Shown here: positions 9,971 through 26,758 of the stretch, piece after piece | How positions within the stretch are numbered: the first letter of the stretch is position 1 | How the letters are laid out: the number at the start of each line of letters is the position of its first letter | Assembly: GCA_022578605.1 (NCBI GenBank) | Contig: MU394060.1 | Location: 558,001-622,000, forward strand | From: Camillea tinctor | Taxonomy: Eukaryota > Ascomycota > Sordariomycetes > Xylariales > Xylariaceae | Reading direction: 5' to 3' | DNA: 64,000 nt | Program-made: the position numbers and the translations under genes | The notes under the pieces: generated by a model | Told to the model about the DNA's origin: nothing | Seen by the model: only the letters and a program-made list of their open reading frames with translations | Databases searched by the model: none

Positions 9971-12286
9971 AGTAATACTCGCCATTGCCGACTCTGGCTC
10001 CGCCACGATGCGTGTAATATGCTACATACATACGTATGTACCTAACCTAGCGACGTCCACACCAAGTATAGATATTTAATCAGGTGTCGGGCATAATGTC
10101 GCCGGCGGGGTATACCATCGTTGCGTGGCGGCGACATCGGATAAAATACGCAGTATCGTATTGATTGGGACTGGAGGAGGTCTACGGTATAGGGTAGATT
10201 ACCTAGGGAGTATAAGCAGATATGTAAGCCAACCTCCTCGGAGGGTCGGTCTTTGTTAACTCCTGACATCATGCTGCCTCATTGAGAATGTCCAGGTGCC
10301 GGCATGGATTCTTGAAGACGGCGCGATACCTAAAACCCCCCCACTAGCTGATCATGTATAGTCGGCACACTAGATTCGTAGCACGACTCGTAATGATAGC
10401 GTTCAACAATTCCCGCAGCGCCTCGTGGTATTAGTGCCGTTTCTCTAACAACGAAGCGAAGTTATTACCCCCAAACAATGTTATTGAGTATAGATGCTGT
10501 ACGAAGCATAGTGGAAATTGATTTAAAAAAAAAAAAGTCTAGTTTATTTAAAAGAAAAGGGTGAAAAGAAAAAAAGAAAAGGGCTTGACTTTTGCGTAGG
10601 GATATGATTTATCTTGCTTTGTTACATCGTCGCAGCATGGTGGTAGTATTCAAAAATCCAAATACCTGCCTGGCTACATGTACACAGGGAGAGTCGTACT
10701 AAAAAGGGGGAGGACCTCCTTAGGTAGGAACCCGGAAGGAATGTTTTGTAGCAAGACGGGTGTGCACGTCAGACTCGTGCATATCTTTATGGAATTTCTT
10801 TTCCAAAATTTGAATAAACCAACCTAGAGAATTACGATGATGAGAATATGATTAGAAGGGGGGATACTGATTAGAAGGACAAGAATCAAAAGATATTCTA
10901 CTGTATTTCCTTTTTGAGATTCAAGAGATTCAAGATTGTTACTATGTATATATCTTACCTACATAGTAGTACGCAGGTATTGACGTAGGTACATGTGTGT
11001 AGGTGGCCCCAGTGTATAGTCGTATAGGTAGGTCAACTATGTAATACATACTGTACGAAGTATAAACTTACTTGACTTATTCCCAGTTCTGGCAAGGGAA
11101 CCATATGGATAGGATCATCCTCCTGCAATGTAATCATATGTATAAGCATATTTATTTGTACAATCTCACACACATGTATGGAATACATAGTGTAGGTTAC
11201 ATATGTAGGAAGATAATCTGACAGGCGGTCTCAGGTCTCAGGCTTTCTCAGCCCTTCCTACGGTGATATGTGATGTACTTGGTCATGTCATAGTACAGCC
11301 GAGTCTCTTGTTAGTGGGTTGCACCAATCCTGTCGCGCCATCATGACTTAAATACACCAATGACACAGTGCATAGTTTGATTGTTCTAAACTCGTGTATT
11401 GCTGTGAATTAGCGAGAGAAGGGGAGAGGGATGCGGTCCAGACAGCCGGAGCCTTGGAAGAGACTGGAAGGGAGACCGAGAGAACATTCACTTTTTTTCT
11501 TTTTCTTTTCTTTGCTTACCAATAGCCCAAAATGTGCCCCTTTGACCGGATTTGTATGCTAAATAACACTATCGTGGCTTGCATTGTCTACTAGGTCTAC
11601 TAGTGCCTAAATGCGTTAGTGACAAGGGATTGCCTTGGTGTCAGGGTCGTAGTGTGTGTATTCTTGTGTATTCTTTCTAGCAGTTCAGCTCGTGTTATAA
11701 TGAGTGTGTAGCTATGTACCTACGGGCATAATAATAAATTTGGGGACTCCTGAATAGGACAAGCAGGGAAATCTTTTTTTTTTAGTTGTTGTACTTTTTA
11801 GCTGCCAAGTTTTACCTTCTAGGCGGCGAGATTCATACTAGACAACCCTTTCTCTCTCACTAAATGCCCCATACCCATGCGCTAGCCCTCCTTCTCACCC
11901 CCTGGCGATTTACAGTATGCAGTATGCAGTATATGACTGGCCCACCTATGCAAGTTAGGTAGGTAGTGTACTGTATTTGGAGCACGCCTTGTCGCCATAT
12001 GGTCCGTGCGTTGCACAGTGAGCCGGGGCGCTCTAAAGCCCGGTCCATCCGACTTATTACACCCAGCGATCAATCAAAACTTTCCCTTATTCCCTTTCCA
12101 GTCCAATTCAAGTCTTGTCCTGTCCTTTAGGTTACTGTCTTGTCAATCAACAACAACACGTCCCGCCCCCCTCGAGCCTCGGGCAACGACAACGACCAAA
12201 TAATAAAATCAAAGAAAAAAAAAGAGGATAAAATCACTCAGTACAAAAAAAACAACAATCACCACAGACCAACCACTTTCGCTCAA

Positions 12287-12420
12287 ATGCAAATCCGATC
12301 CCGCCATTGATTCGATCTCGCCCTACACCAATCAATGGTCACTTGTTCTCGTTTCCGCTCTCGTTCTCGTGATCGCGACGACGCTTCCCTTAGATGAACC
12401 CTTGCGAGGTAGGCTTCTAG
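12287..12420 (+). promoter_or_regulatory. upstream ORFs in the P4-ATPase leader
   Basis: Three short ATG-started frames lie just before the P4-ATPase start at 12532: 12287-12310 (7 codons plus stop), 12335-12397 (20 codons plus stop) and 12394-12420 (8 codons plus stop), the last overlapping the second. If the transcript begins upstream of 12287 and no leader intron removes them, they would lower or regulate translation of the main frame. The transcription start is not known. Confidence 0.4.
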
Positions 12421-12531
12421 GAACCATTCATTACCATAACCTCTCGGATTCGCAGGGGGGCCACGACGACTGGATACCAGTCTGGCGGACATAGAAGGGT
12501 TTAACGGGCGCTGCCCGCAATCCCCTTAGAA

Positions 12532-15500
12532 ATGGCAAAAAAAGATGGAGGGAGGGATGGGCCTGATGGGACGACACGATCGAGATGGTCTACCCGAAAG
12601 CTCACCGTGAAGAGCAGCAGTTTGAAGAGACTCTCCATTGTCGGCAGGACGAACAAGAAGGCTGGGTCGTCGGAGAAGAAACGCGAATCAGGAGCCTCCA
12701 GTCGCTCTAGTGGTAGCCACACTGCGCATGGCCAGGATATCGGCGATGACGCCACTGTACACGAGCAGAACGACCATGGCGATGCCGACAGCGACATGTC
12801 CGATGAGGAGGACGAGGGGAGGAAGTTGTTTTTCAACCTGCCCCTACCGGATGAATGGAAAGATGACGAGGGGATTCCGATCAAGTCGTATTCCAGAAAC
12901 AAGATTCGTACTGCTAAGTATACTCCTTTGTCCTTCATACCTAAGAACATTTGGTTCCAATTCCACAATGTCGCCAATATTTTCTTCCTTTTCATGGTTA
13001 TCCTGGTGGTAAGTTGCCGTGTCCTTTCTCCCCCATTGGCAGTCGGATTAATGATCCCGAATTCCAGTTCTTTCCCATCTTCGGAGGCACGAATCCCGGT
13101 CTCAATGCGGTGCCTTTGATCTTTATCATTGCTGTTACTGCCATCAAAGACGCCATTGAAGATTATCGCAGGACGATTCTAGACAACGAATTGAACAATG
13201 CGCCGGTACATCGCCTTATTGGATGGAATAACGTCAACGTTGCCGAGGACAACGTCTCGCTGTGGAGAAAAACCAAGAAGGCGACTTCTAGGTTTGTGGC
13301 AGCCCTGTGGCGTAGTATCAAAGGTCTAGGGAAGAAAGATGCACGGGCGCAGGGCGCAATGCAGCATGCTGCCAACTCACGCCCCTCCATCGAGACCAAG
13401 GGCACGCGTCGCGAGTCCATGATATCGCCACAGACGAATCGCACCTCCTTCATGTCAGCCTATGAGGAGATTCAGATGACCCCTGTTTCCTCTCCAGATC
13501 CCCGTGGGAAAGACACTCTCGATGTTCCGGCACCGCGCACCTCCATTGCTATTGAAACCGATGTGTTGGCAAAGACTAAAGGTGATTTGATCAACCATTC
13601 GCTTGAAGCCACCGGCCAGGCTAGGTTTCATAAAGATGCCTGGAAGAATCTCCAGGTTGGTGACTTTGTACGGCTGTATAACGATGACGAACTACCCGCC
13701 GATGTCATTGTCCTATCCACTTCGGATTCGGATGGTGCCTGTTATGTGGAGACCAAGAACTTGGACGGTGAGACCAACTTGAAGGTCCGCCAGGCACTGC
13801 GCTGTGGTCGTACCTTGAGACACGCGAGGGACTGCGAGCGTGCCCAGTTCTCCATCGAAAGCGAATCACCACAGCCCAATCTCTACAAGTACAATGGTGC
13901 TATCAAATGGCAACAGACCCTACCACGTGTAGGGCTTACTGACATGTCAGAGCCAATCACCATAGACAATCTGCTGCTCCGAGGTTGCAACTTGCGTAAT
14001 ACAGACTGGGTTCTGGGTGTCGTTGTTTTTACGGGACACGACACTAAGATCATGATGAACGCTGGTGTCACACCTAGCAAGCGAGCTCGTATCGCCAGGG
14101 AATTGAATTTCAACGTCATTTGCAACTTCGGCATTCTCGTTGTCATGTGTTTGCTTTCCGGTATTGTAAATGGCTTTTCTTGGACCAAGGGCGATGCTTC
14201 GACTGCTTGGTTTGACTATGGCCCAATTGGTGGCAATCCTGGCATGACTGGATTTATTACATTCTTCGCTGCCCTGATTGTCTTTCAAAACTTGGTCCCC
14301 ATCTCCCTGTACATCTCCCTTGAAATCGTGCGAACCTTACAAGCTATCTTCATCTACAGCGATGTGGAGATGTACTACGAGCCGATCGATTATCCTTGTG
14401 TGCCGAAATCGTGGAATATCTCCGATGACGTTGGCCAGATTGAATACATCTTCTCTGACAAGACTGGTACCCTCACACAAAATGTCATGGAGTTCAAGAA
14501 GGCCACTATCAACGGCCAGCCATACGGCGAAGCCTACACCGAGGCCCAGGCTGGTATGCAGAAGCGCATGGGCATTGATGTAACAAAGGAAGCTACCCGA
14601 GCTAGGCAACAAATTGCCGCAGCGAAGGTCGCCGCGATCGATGGTCTACGGAAGATTCACGATAACCCCTACCTACACGCGGATGATGTCACATTCATAG
14701 CACCCGACTTTGTTGAGGACCTCCGAGGTGACCATGGACAAGAGCAGAGAGATGCCAACGTGCAGTTTATGCTAGCTCTGGCTCTTTGTCATACGGTAAT
14801 TGCAGAACACGTGCCCGGTGATCCTCCCAAGATGGAATTCAAGGCGCAGTCTCCCGATGAGGCGGCCTTGGTAGCCACAGCCCGTGACATGGGGTTTACT
14901 GTCCTTGGCCACACTGCGGACGGGATTAGGCTAGACGTTATGGGTGAAGAGATACACTACACGGTCCTCAACACAATCGAATTCAACTCGAGTCGGAAGC
15001 GAATGAGTGCTATCGTGAAGATGCCGGATGGGCGTATCATTCTATTCTGCAAAGGCGCTGACAGTATCATTTATTCTCGTCTCAAGCGAGGAGAACAGGC
15101 CGAACTTCGAAAGACAACTGCTGAGCATCTCGAAATGTTCGCACGGGAGGGTCTTCGAACCCTGTGCATAGCCCAACGGGTTCTCCCCGAAACGGAATAC
15201 CTCGAATGGCGTAAGGAGCACGACAAAGCCGCTACCGCTATGCAGGACCGTGAGGAAAAGCTCGAGGAAGTCGCTGATAAGATTGAAAGGGAACTTACTC
15301 TCCTTGGAGGAACAGCTATTGAAGACCGACTTCAAGACGGGGTTCCTGACACTATTGCCTTGCTTGGTCGTGCGGGTATTAAGCTCTGGGTTCTCACCGG
15401 CGACAAGGTTGAAACCGCCATCAACATCGGATTTTCGTGTAACTTGCTGAATAACGACATGGAACTTGTTAACATCAAGGTCCGTGAGGACGAAAGCGGC

Positions 15501-17299
15501 AACACCCCCGATGAGATATTCATGGCTGAAGTCGAGGCTCAGCTGAAGGAGAAACTCGAAATGTTCGGCCTTACTGGTGATGACCGTGATCTAGCCGAGG
15601 CTCGTAAGAACCACGAGCCACCGGCCCCAACACACGCGCTCGTTATCGACGGATTCACTCTGAAGTGGGTGCTTGACGAGAGTTTGAAGCAGCAATTCTT
15701 GCTTTTGTGCAAGCAATGCGCGTCCGTTTTATGCTGTCGTGTCAGCCCCGCCCAGAAAGCTGCGGTTGTAGCTATGGTTAAGACTGGCTTGGATGTCATG
15801 ACACTATCTATCGGTGATGGCGCCAATGATGTAGCCATGATTCAAGAAGCGGATGTCGGTGTTGGTATTGCTGGTGTCGAGGGTCGTCAAGCTGTCATGT
15901 CTGCGGATTACGCCATCGGCCAGTTCCGTTTCCTCCAACGTCTCGTCCTTGTTCATGGTCGCTGGTCTTACCGGAGAATGGCAGAAGCTATCGCTAACTT
16001 CTTCTACAAGAACATGATTTGGACGTTTACGATCTTCTGGTTTCAGTGCTTCTGCGACATGGACATCACGTACCTGTTCGAATATACCTACATTCTCCTC
16101 TTCAATCTTATTTTCACCTCGATTCCCCCGATCCTCATCGGTGTGCTGGACCAAGATGTTTCCGATACTGTGTCCCTGGCCGTTCCTCAACTCTACCGCC
16201 GTGGCATTGAGCGCTTGGAATGGACACAGCACAAGTTCTGGTAAGTTTAGAAACTAATCAAGTAACTGTTGGTTCTATCATACTAACAAGAACTAGGATG
16301 TACATGTTGGATGGTCTCTACCAGAGTGTGGTGGGCTTCTTTATCCCGTATCTAGTCGTTGCGCGCACGTCTTTCATCACTGGCGGTGGTTTAGACGTAA
16401 CGGACAGGCTTAGATTTGGTGCATATGTTGCCCATCCTTCCGTCATCACTATTAATCTCTATATCCTCATCAACACTTATCGTTGGGACTGGCTCTCGGT
16501 GCTGATCATCGTTATCAGCGATGTCTTCGTGTTCTTTTGGACCGGCGTTTACACTTCGTCAACCTATTCAGCACAATTCTACCAAGCGGCTCCACAAATT
16601 TACGCTGAGGCTTCATTCTGGGCGGTGTTGTTCATAACTCCGATCATTTCGATAATGCCTCGATATGCCATCAAAGCCCTCCGTAAGGTCTACTGGCCGC
16701 GTGATGTTGATATCATTCGCGAGCAAATCACCCAAGGTAAATTCGACAAACTTGAAGATCACGATAGTGACGCGGAGGAAGCGGTTGCCAAATCGAGTGC
16801 CTCGGGTTCATCGTCGTCTTCTCGTAGAAAAAGACGAACCCGGCAAGAGCAGTTCAGTAGCGTGGATGAGGACCTCCGTCCCATCTATCCACCTTCTGTC
16901 GTAACGACCAACGCCGGCCATAACTCACGAAGCCAAAACGGTAGCGATGGAACTAACTATACGAGACACGAACCGTCAATAGACATAGTGGTCGCACAGC
17001 CAGTGGATCCCCCAGCAGAAACTCCGGTGGAGCGACCTGTACGCCCGTCACATGATCGCGTACGCCCTTCATATGACCGAATGCGGGCTTCTATGGACCT
17101 CATCCGACCGAGTTACGAAGCTACCAGCGAATTCACTTCGGCTGCCATGTTGACGAGGTTAGAATCAACGCGTTGCACCGGGCCACCAGAGGAAGAAGAC
17201 AATGGGATAGTGAGTCGTATTCGGAGACGTACTCGAGGTAAATCCTTTAAGAAGACGGCATTGCCATTTCATAAGGATAATCACGGAGAGCACGAATGA
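12532..17299 (+). CDS. dnfA: P4-type ATPase, phospholipid flippase of the Dnf1/Dnf2 (DnfA) class
   Basis: Three exons: 12532-13008, 13068-16240 and 16297-17299, giving 1550 residues, close to yeast Dnf1 (about 1570). Introns are 59 and 56 nt; the first joins MVILV to FFPIFGGTNPG, the second (GTAAGT donor, ACTAAC branch) joins KFW to MYMLDG. Visible motifs: actuator-domain DGETNLK (D392), the P4-specific PISLYISLE helix, the phosphorylated Asp in DKTGTLT (D623), nucleotide-binding KGADSIIY, and hinge GDGANDVAMIQ (about 1075). About ten helices are expected. The Ser/Asp-rich N-terminus (1-110) and basic, Ser-rich tail (after about 1380) are likely regulatory. Such flippases move phosphatidylcholine, -ethanolamine or -serine to the cytosolic leaflet of the plasma membrane and endosomes, usually with a Cdc50/Lem3 partner, which is not in this window. 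Confidence 0.93.
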
Positions 17300-18810
17300 T
17301 GCAGCTCTTTCTCCAAGACCTGGCAAACAGCCATGTAAGATAGTTTGCCTTTCCGCACCTATCTACCTTCTCTCTCATTTTTTCCTTTGCATATGATATC
17401 CCAAGCCCTTGATGCTCCTCTACGATGTTGAACGAGCAGTCTACGATACCAATACAGCCACTCGAGGCTTCCCGTACATCAAACTCGGCCTGTTGCACTA
17501 CCACCCTACGGGTAACGGGTCCTATATTTCCTCTATCGGTTTTGCGTTGGCGTTGGCGTTTCTATCGGTGCATGGTGTTGGCAAAGACTACTGTACGAGA
17601 TGATGATATCGGCCTGAGAATAGGGATGTCGATCTGAAACCTGGGGACCCAACTCTTTTTCCTTCTAGCATTTTAGACGTACCTCCTTTATTCTCGATAT
17701 TTCCTTCTTCCCCTCTCTACTATATTAGCCGTCGCCTTGTCAAATGGCAGACTTACCCGACGCTTCACAGCTCATACACCCTTTACTACCTACTCTTCTT
17801 GTTTCTCCTTTCGTTTTGAGTTTTGAATTCTTCATTGGGCAAAGAGGGCAGGGTCTGGCGTTTTGCGAAAAGAATCTGGCAGGCGGTCTTTTTTTCTCCG
17901 CCTTGAGGCTCGAAAGGTGGATGGCATATTATGCATGCGTGCGTGGCAACTCCGAAGGTAGCTTTTTTTTCTCGTTTCGTTTCTTTTTCTATACTAGTAT
18001 TTCTCTCTTACGCTCCTTTTTTTTCGCCCCTTGTTTTTTTCTACTTGTTGTTCGAGGCAGAGGAGCGTTGTTGTGTGTACTCAATTGTCGTACCACCTAT
18101 GTATATAAACGCGGAGGGGGAAAATGGGAGAGGTAAGGGAAAGGAAAGGAAGGGAAGTGAAATTAAGCAACGGAGGCAGGCTGGTAGCATTGGTGTGAGA
18201 TCAAAGTAAATACGTAATGAGCGAAAGCAAAAGTGAATCAGAGATGGAGGAAAAGAGGGGAGGAAAGGGAAAGAAGGGAGGAGATGAAGGAGAGGAATAA
18301 CCTGAAGAGTTGATTGAAAGCAATAGAGAAAAGACGTTCATGCCCATTTATTATTATTGTTTTTTGGATGATTTGTTTTGCATCTGATGATACTTATTAT
18401 TTGCCCCTATAATTAAATTATTAATGTTCAGTAGAGGATTCACTCCCCTTTCCCAGGTTAAACTTAGAACCTAGTCAACTAACTTAGCCACATATTGAGT
18501 TATATCCACCTGCATTAGTGCATACCTGGGTTAGGTAGATTACGTAGGTATCAGCCACATGATTGACCGGACAACTGGGACCCTGAATAAATACCCTGTA
18601 TTGACTTTTTAGATCGAACGATGATGGTCCATTGAAAATCAACGAGACTTTTTCTAACGACCTGCAACCTGCAACCTGCAACTTGCAACTTGCAATTGAC
18701 CGCATTGCCACGCTGTAAACATGAAATGAAAAAAGACTCAATTACCATAAATCTGGATTTGACAACCTCCTGAATGATCGAACTGGATACTCTTCCACTG
18801 TTAATGAAAT
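17300..18810. other. intergenic region (3' UTR of flippase, promoter of dehydrogenase)
   Basis: A 1.5 kb stretch between two genes that read the same way. It contains T-rich tracts (17885-18050), G/A-rich tracts (18115-18300) and a heptamer repeat (18662-18696). The open frame at 17744-18136 is mostly Phe/Leu from T-runs and is not convincing. Confidence 0.55.
18662..18696. repeat. 7-bp tandem repeat, CTGCAAC type
   Basis: Five consecutive heptamers: CTGCAAC three times, then TTGCAAC, then TTGCAAT. It lies 115 bases upstream of the dehydrogenase start. The drift from C to T along the array suggests decay of a perfect repeat. Confidence 0.8.
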
Positions 18811-20711
18811 ATGGCGGTGGAAGATGTTGAGAGATGGATAGAGCAATTCATCGCTCTAATGCGAACGTTCCCGTACGTTTGAAAAGGAGGATGGCAGGAT
18901 CATCAAATCAAAGATCAAATCAAAGTGCTAACTGTTCATGATATATATATATATGTAGGGTCGACGACTTTACATTCATCGCTACGCCCCTCCTCTGCAT
19001 TGTCGTCGGTGGCATCGTGCTCTACTACACACATGTGGACTATTGGGACAAGCCCAGGCGGTACTCTGTGCCGGGACCCAAGAAACCTGAAGAATTCAAG
19101 ATCCTCGAAAACCCGACCATCAAAGCACCCGGTAGCACTGCTATCCAATGCTATGCTCCCGCCACCGGCCAGTTCCTAGGCTTTGTCAACCCCTCCACGC
19201 CCGCCGGCCTCGACCGCGCCATCGCCCAAGCAGCCACGGCGCAGGAGAAATGGGCTACGACGACGTTTAACGAGCGGAGGAAAGTCCTGCGCTCCATGCT
19301 GCAGCACATCCTCGAGAACCAGAAACAGATCTGCGAAGTGAGCTCGCTGGACTCAGGCAAGACTATGGTAGACGCCCAGCTCGGCGAGATTATGGTGACG
19401 GCCGAGAAGCTTCAGTGGACCATCAAACACGGCGAAGCAGCTCTGCGTCCCAGCCGCCGTCCGACGAACCTTCTCATGGCCTACAAGAAGAACACGGTGC
19501 AGTACGAGCCCCTGGGCGTCGTGGCCGCGCTGGTCAGCTGGAACTACCCCTTCCATAACCTTATAGGGCCCATCATCAGCGCCATCTTCTCAGGCAACGG
19601 CATCGTGGTCAAAGTCAGCGAGCAGACGTGCTGGAGCGCCGCATACTACACCAGCATCGCGCGGGGCGCGCTCGTGGCGCACGGCCACGACCCCCAGCTG
19701 ATCCAGAGCGTCGTGTGCTGGCCGCAGGCCGCAGCCCACCTGACGAGCCACCCGGGGATCAGCCACCTGACCTTCATCGGCAGCCGGCCGGTGTGCCACC
19801 AGGTGGCCGCGAGCGCGGCCCAGAGCCTGACCCCCGTGGTCGCCGAGCTCGGCGGCAAGGACGCCGCCATCGTGCTCGACTCCGCCGCGCCCGACCTCCC
19901 CCGCATCGCCGAGATCCTCCTGCGCGGCACCTTCCAGGCCTCGGGCCAGAACTGCATCGGCATCGAGCGCATCATCGCCACCCCGCGCGTCTACGACGCG
20001 CTCCTCGCGCTCCTCACCCCCCGCGTGCAAGCCCTGCGCCTGGGCCTCCACCGCGACGTCGGCGCCATGGTCTCGGACGCCTCCTTCGCGCGGCTCGAGG
20101 GCCTCGTCGCGGACGCGGTCCGCGGCGGCGCGCGCCTGCTCGCCGGCGGGACGCGGCACGCGCACCCGGCGCACCCGCGGGGCTTCTACTTCGCGCCGAC
20201 GCTGCTCGCGGACGTGCAGCCGGGCATGGGGATCGCGAACGAGGAGTGCTTCGGGCCGATCATGACGGTGCTGCGCAGCCCGACGTCCTTGCCCGGCGAC
20301 GTCCTCGCGCTCGCCAACGCGCCCCGCTTCGGGCTCGGGGCCTCCGTCTACGGGCGCGACGCCGACCCCGCGCTGCGCGCCGTGGTGCAGGGCCTGCGCG
20401 TCGGCAACGTGGCCGTCAACGACTTCGCCGTGTTCTACGCCGTGCAGCTCCCGTTCGGCGGCGTCGGCGGGTCCGGGTACGGCCGGTTCGCCGGCGAGGA
20501 GGGCCTGCGCGGGCTGTGCAACGCGAAGAGCGTGTGCGAGGACCGCTTCGGCTGGCTGGGCATCCGCACCGCGATCCCCCCGCCCGTGCGCTACCCCGTG
20601 CCCGACCAGGAGCGCGGCTGGCGGTTTACGAGCGGCGTGGTCGGTATTGGGTATGCGCTTACGCTGGGGGCGAAGGCGAGGGCGCTGTGGGAGGTGGTTA
20701 GGAATTCTTAG
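18811..20711 (+). CDS. membrane-anchored aldehyde dehydrogenase, Msc7-like
   Basis: Two exons, 18811-18872 and 18959-20711, giving 604 residues. The first exon (MAVEDVERWIEQFIALMRTF) is joined by a GTACGT donor, CTAAC branch and GTAG acceptor to a membrane helix (FIATPLLCIVVGGIVLYY, about residues 26-43). A full aldehyde dehydrogenase domain follows: SWNYPFHNLIGP, catalytic Glu in VAELGGKD (E317) and catalytic Cys in SGQNCIGIE (C353). Yeast Msc7 has the same plan, an N-terminal anchor with an ALDH domain, and is linked to the ER; its substrate is not established. A second hydrophobic stretch near the end (GVVGIGYALTLGAKA) may also touch membrane. Codon use is extremely GC3-rich, which opens long shadow frames on both strands. 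Confidence 0.9.
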
Positions 20712-21436
20712 GGGAGGGGGGAGGGGATGGGAAAAGAGAGGAAGGAAAAGGGGGAGAGAGAGAGTAAGAAAAGGAGGGGAGGGCGAGGAAGAGGAGGGCT
20801 ACAGTGTAATGTGGCAACCTAGGCTGTGTACGTTCATATAGTATATATCCTATATTAACCTAGCCTACCTAAGTTTAGTTATATACGTTCGTGTAGGTAC
20901 CTGAACATTAATTACTAATCGTATGTATATTTACTCTCAGCTTCCAATGGGACGTGCTTTAAAGCTTACGAGTTAAAGTAAAGGGTAAAGGAAGTTATCA
21001 TCGTGTTAAGGATCTAAAAGGTTTGTTGTTCGATGGGGTGGGTAGGCAGCTGGGACTAAAAGGGTCGATATAAGACATTATTCAGTTCAAAACAGTAAGA
21101 AGTTTTCTTTCTCCCATTTCTTCTCTCGGATTGACTGGCTCACTATCTGCCCATCCATCCATTCCTCTGCGCCCCTCCCTACTCTATCATACCATTCCCT
21201 CCCTCCCCTTTCCCTTGAGCAACCCATAACAGGTATTATTTGTTCCCTCTAAACGCCATGGTATGTTTCTGTGCACTTCCTCTCGTATATATTTCCCTAT
21301 TACGAAGCTCGCGTCTCTCCTTTATACGGACAGCGTGGAGCTTCGTAATCGGCATTTACAACCTCCATATTTTTTTATTTTAAAAAACTTTTTTTTCATT
21401 TTCTTCTCTTTCTTTGGGTGTATACATCACTTCATT
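20712..21436. other. convergent intergenic region
   Basis: About 725 bases between the stops of the dehydrogenase and of Smc5. G/A-rich at 20712-20800 and C/T-rich at 21110-21230, with a T-run near 21370-21410. Presumably both 3' UTRs; no gene seen. Confidence 0.55.
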
Positions 21437-25137
<3,701 letters not shown>

Positions 25138-26758
25138 ATTGAAAAGTTCTTTTTGTTTGCTTACTTGGCTCTAATCAAGGGGAGTAATTAGGTTAGGTAG
25201 GGTAATTGGTTAGGAATGCAAGCGGGTGTAAGTTGTGGGAGGGGTTATTTTTGGGGGGTGTATGTGAATTAAATTAGTCAGGGTCAAAAGTATGCATAAG
25301 TAAAGTATGGGCAAAGTAAAGTATGCGACAGCGAAAACGCGTTGAGATGACGGAAATCGGGAATCGACGCGTTCCTATTCGACTTTGGCGGGGCACTTTA
25401 GCTACAAAAACTTAAATTGAGTTTTGTATGTATGTACGGAGTACATTAACCTACTAAGCAGGCTGCTAGGTTACCTATGTACTGTGCGTATCCGTATCCC
25501 CCTGCTGTTACCCAGTTGCCTGGTTAGGTAGGAGGTAGTGCGGGTTTCCTTTCACTTGCCTTTCCCGAATTTCATCCGGGGGTTCCTCCTTCGACGACAT
25601 TGTACGATTTGCTGTAATTCTATTGGATGGACGTTATTAGGCGCACCCTTACCTATACGCAGCGTAGTGAAGAAGTCTATGTAGTGTAGTGTAGCGTTTA
25701 TAACAGCATATCATCACATTGGGGATATTAATTGATTTTTACATGTTGTCTAGGTTGTGTATTTTTTTTGTTTTCCTTTTCTTATCTAGATCAGCTGGTC
25801 CAATTTCCCCAAGTTCTTGTAATGCAGATGCAGGTATGTACCTAAAATAGGCACTTATACAGGGAGGAGGGAGATTGATAGTGCCTACGGGTAGGTAGGT
25901 ATAGCTGCAAGTACTTACCTTACTTATTAGAGTTTTAAACCTACGCTCCGGTGCTTGCCAAAAACACTTTTATTTCTTCGTAGGTAAGCTGGGGCCAATC
26001 AATGAGGCCAATCAAGAAGAATTCTTCGTTGCGTTCCTGGGTAACCCATAGTAAACAAAATGTGCATTAGTTTATCATACTTGTGTACCTACTTGTCTTG
26101 TCACTAAAGTCAAGAAATTTCCCTTTACATTCTACACCACGAGCCAGTAACCTTACTATTGCATTCCTTCTAGGTACTGCTAAATTTGGCAGTGCCTCTC
26201 TCTCTCTCTCTTCTCTACCTATTCTAAAGTCTCCTTTCCCAATCCACTTCGCACTTTGACCCAAACACATTAACTACAGAAAAAAAAAAGAAAAGACAAA
26301 AAATCTCATTTTGCATACCAATTCGATCCACTGGTCCATCCCATCCATCCAATCTACCTCGGTACATATTGGATGCTACTTTGGATTTGTGTGGCTCTCG
26401 CAACATCGTCAACTCTCTTCTTTCTCTCTCTCTAATTCCTCCATCCTCCTCCTTCTCCTCCTCCTCCTTCACTTACTTCCCCCTCCTCCCAATTATTCCT
26501 ACTCCTCCTAATTCCCAACTACCTAACCTAGTCATTCGTTTGTTTTTTTCCCACTTTCCTCCTATGAAGTATTACCTCTCTCTATCATTTTCTCTACCAT
26601 TGCACCAGCACTTTCTCTAATAATCCCATTCTTGTTTATTGCCTCCCCAGCCACGCTTACTCTTGCCATTCGTTAATATCCTCCCCTGTTCCCCTTTGCC
26701 CGCGCACGAGTCGGGTCTAGCAGATTATGGTCTGTATATTCATCTAATTGTCTTGAAT
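25138..26758. other. divergent promoter region, Smc5 / NIM1-type kinase
   Basis: A 1.6 kb stretch between two start codons pointing away from each other. It contains several TAGGTA words (25190-25240, 25890-25925) and, upstream of the kinase, a long CTCCTCCT pyrimidine-rich leader (26400-26700). No gene seen. Confidence 0.6.

Larger units (their letters stand above)
6298..12531. other. 6.2 kb gene-free region
   Basis: No supportable gene between the start codons of the leftward CANIN gene and the rightward P4-ATPase gene. It contains a T-rich tract (6570-6640), an 80-bp inverted-repeat element (7385-7650), a poly-A/poly-G run (8162-8190), an 18-bp tandem repeat (8802-8850), an ACAT microsatellite (9947-9970), and many TAGGTA-type words. 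The open frames here are short, start badly and have unbiased codon use. The last 500 bases are the pyrimidine-rich leader of the P4-ATPase gene. Confidence 0.6.

Noticed and set aside
17744..18209. Frames of 92-130 codons after the flippase
   Set aside because: Mostly Phe/Ser/Leu from T-rich tracts, no motif, and they lie in the probable 3' UTR.
19590..20701. Long open frames overlapping the aldehyde dehydrogenase on both strands (up to 357 codons)
   Set aside because: The gene is extremely GC3-rich, which removes stops from other frames. The shadow products are Arg/Pro/Ala-rich and match no family, while the dehydrogenase frame has all catalytic motifs.
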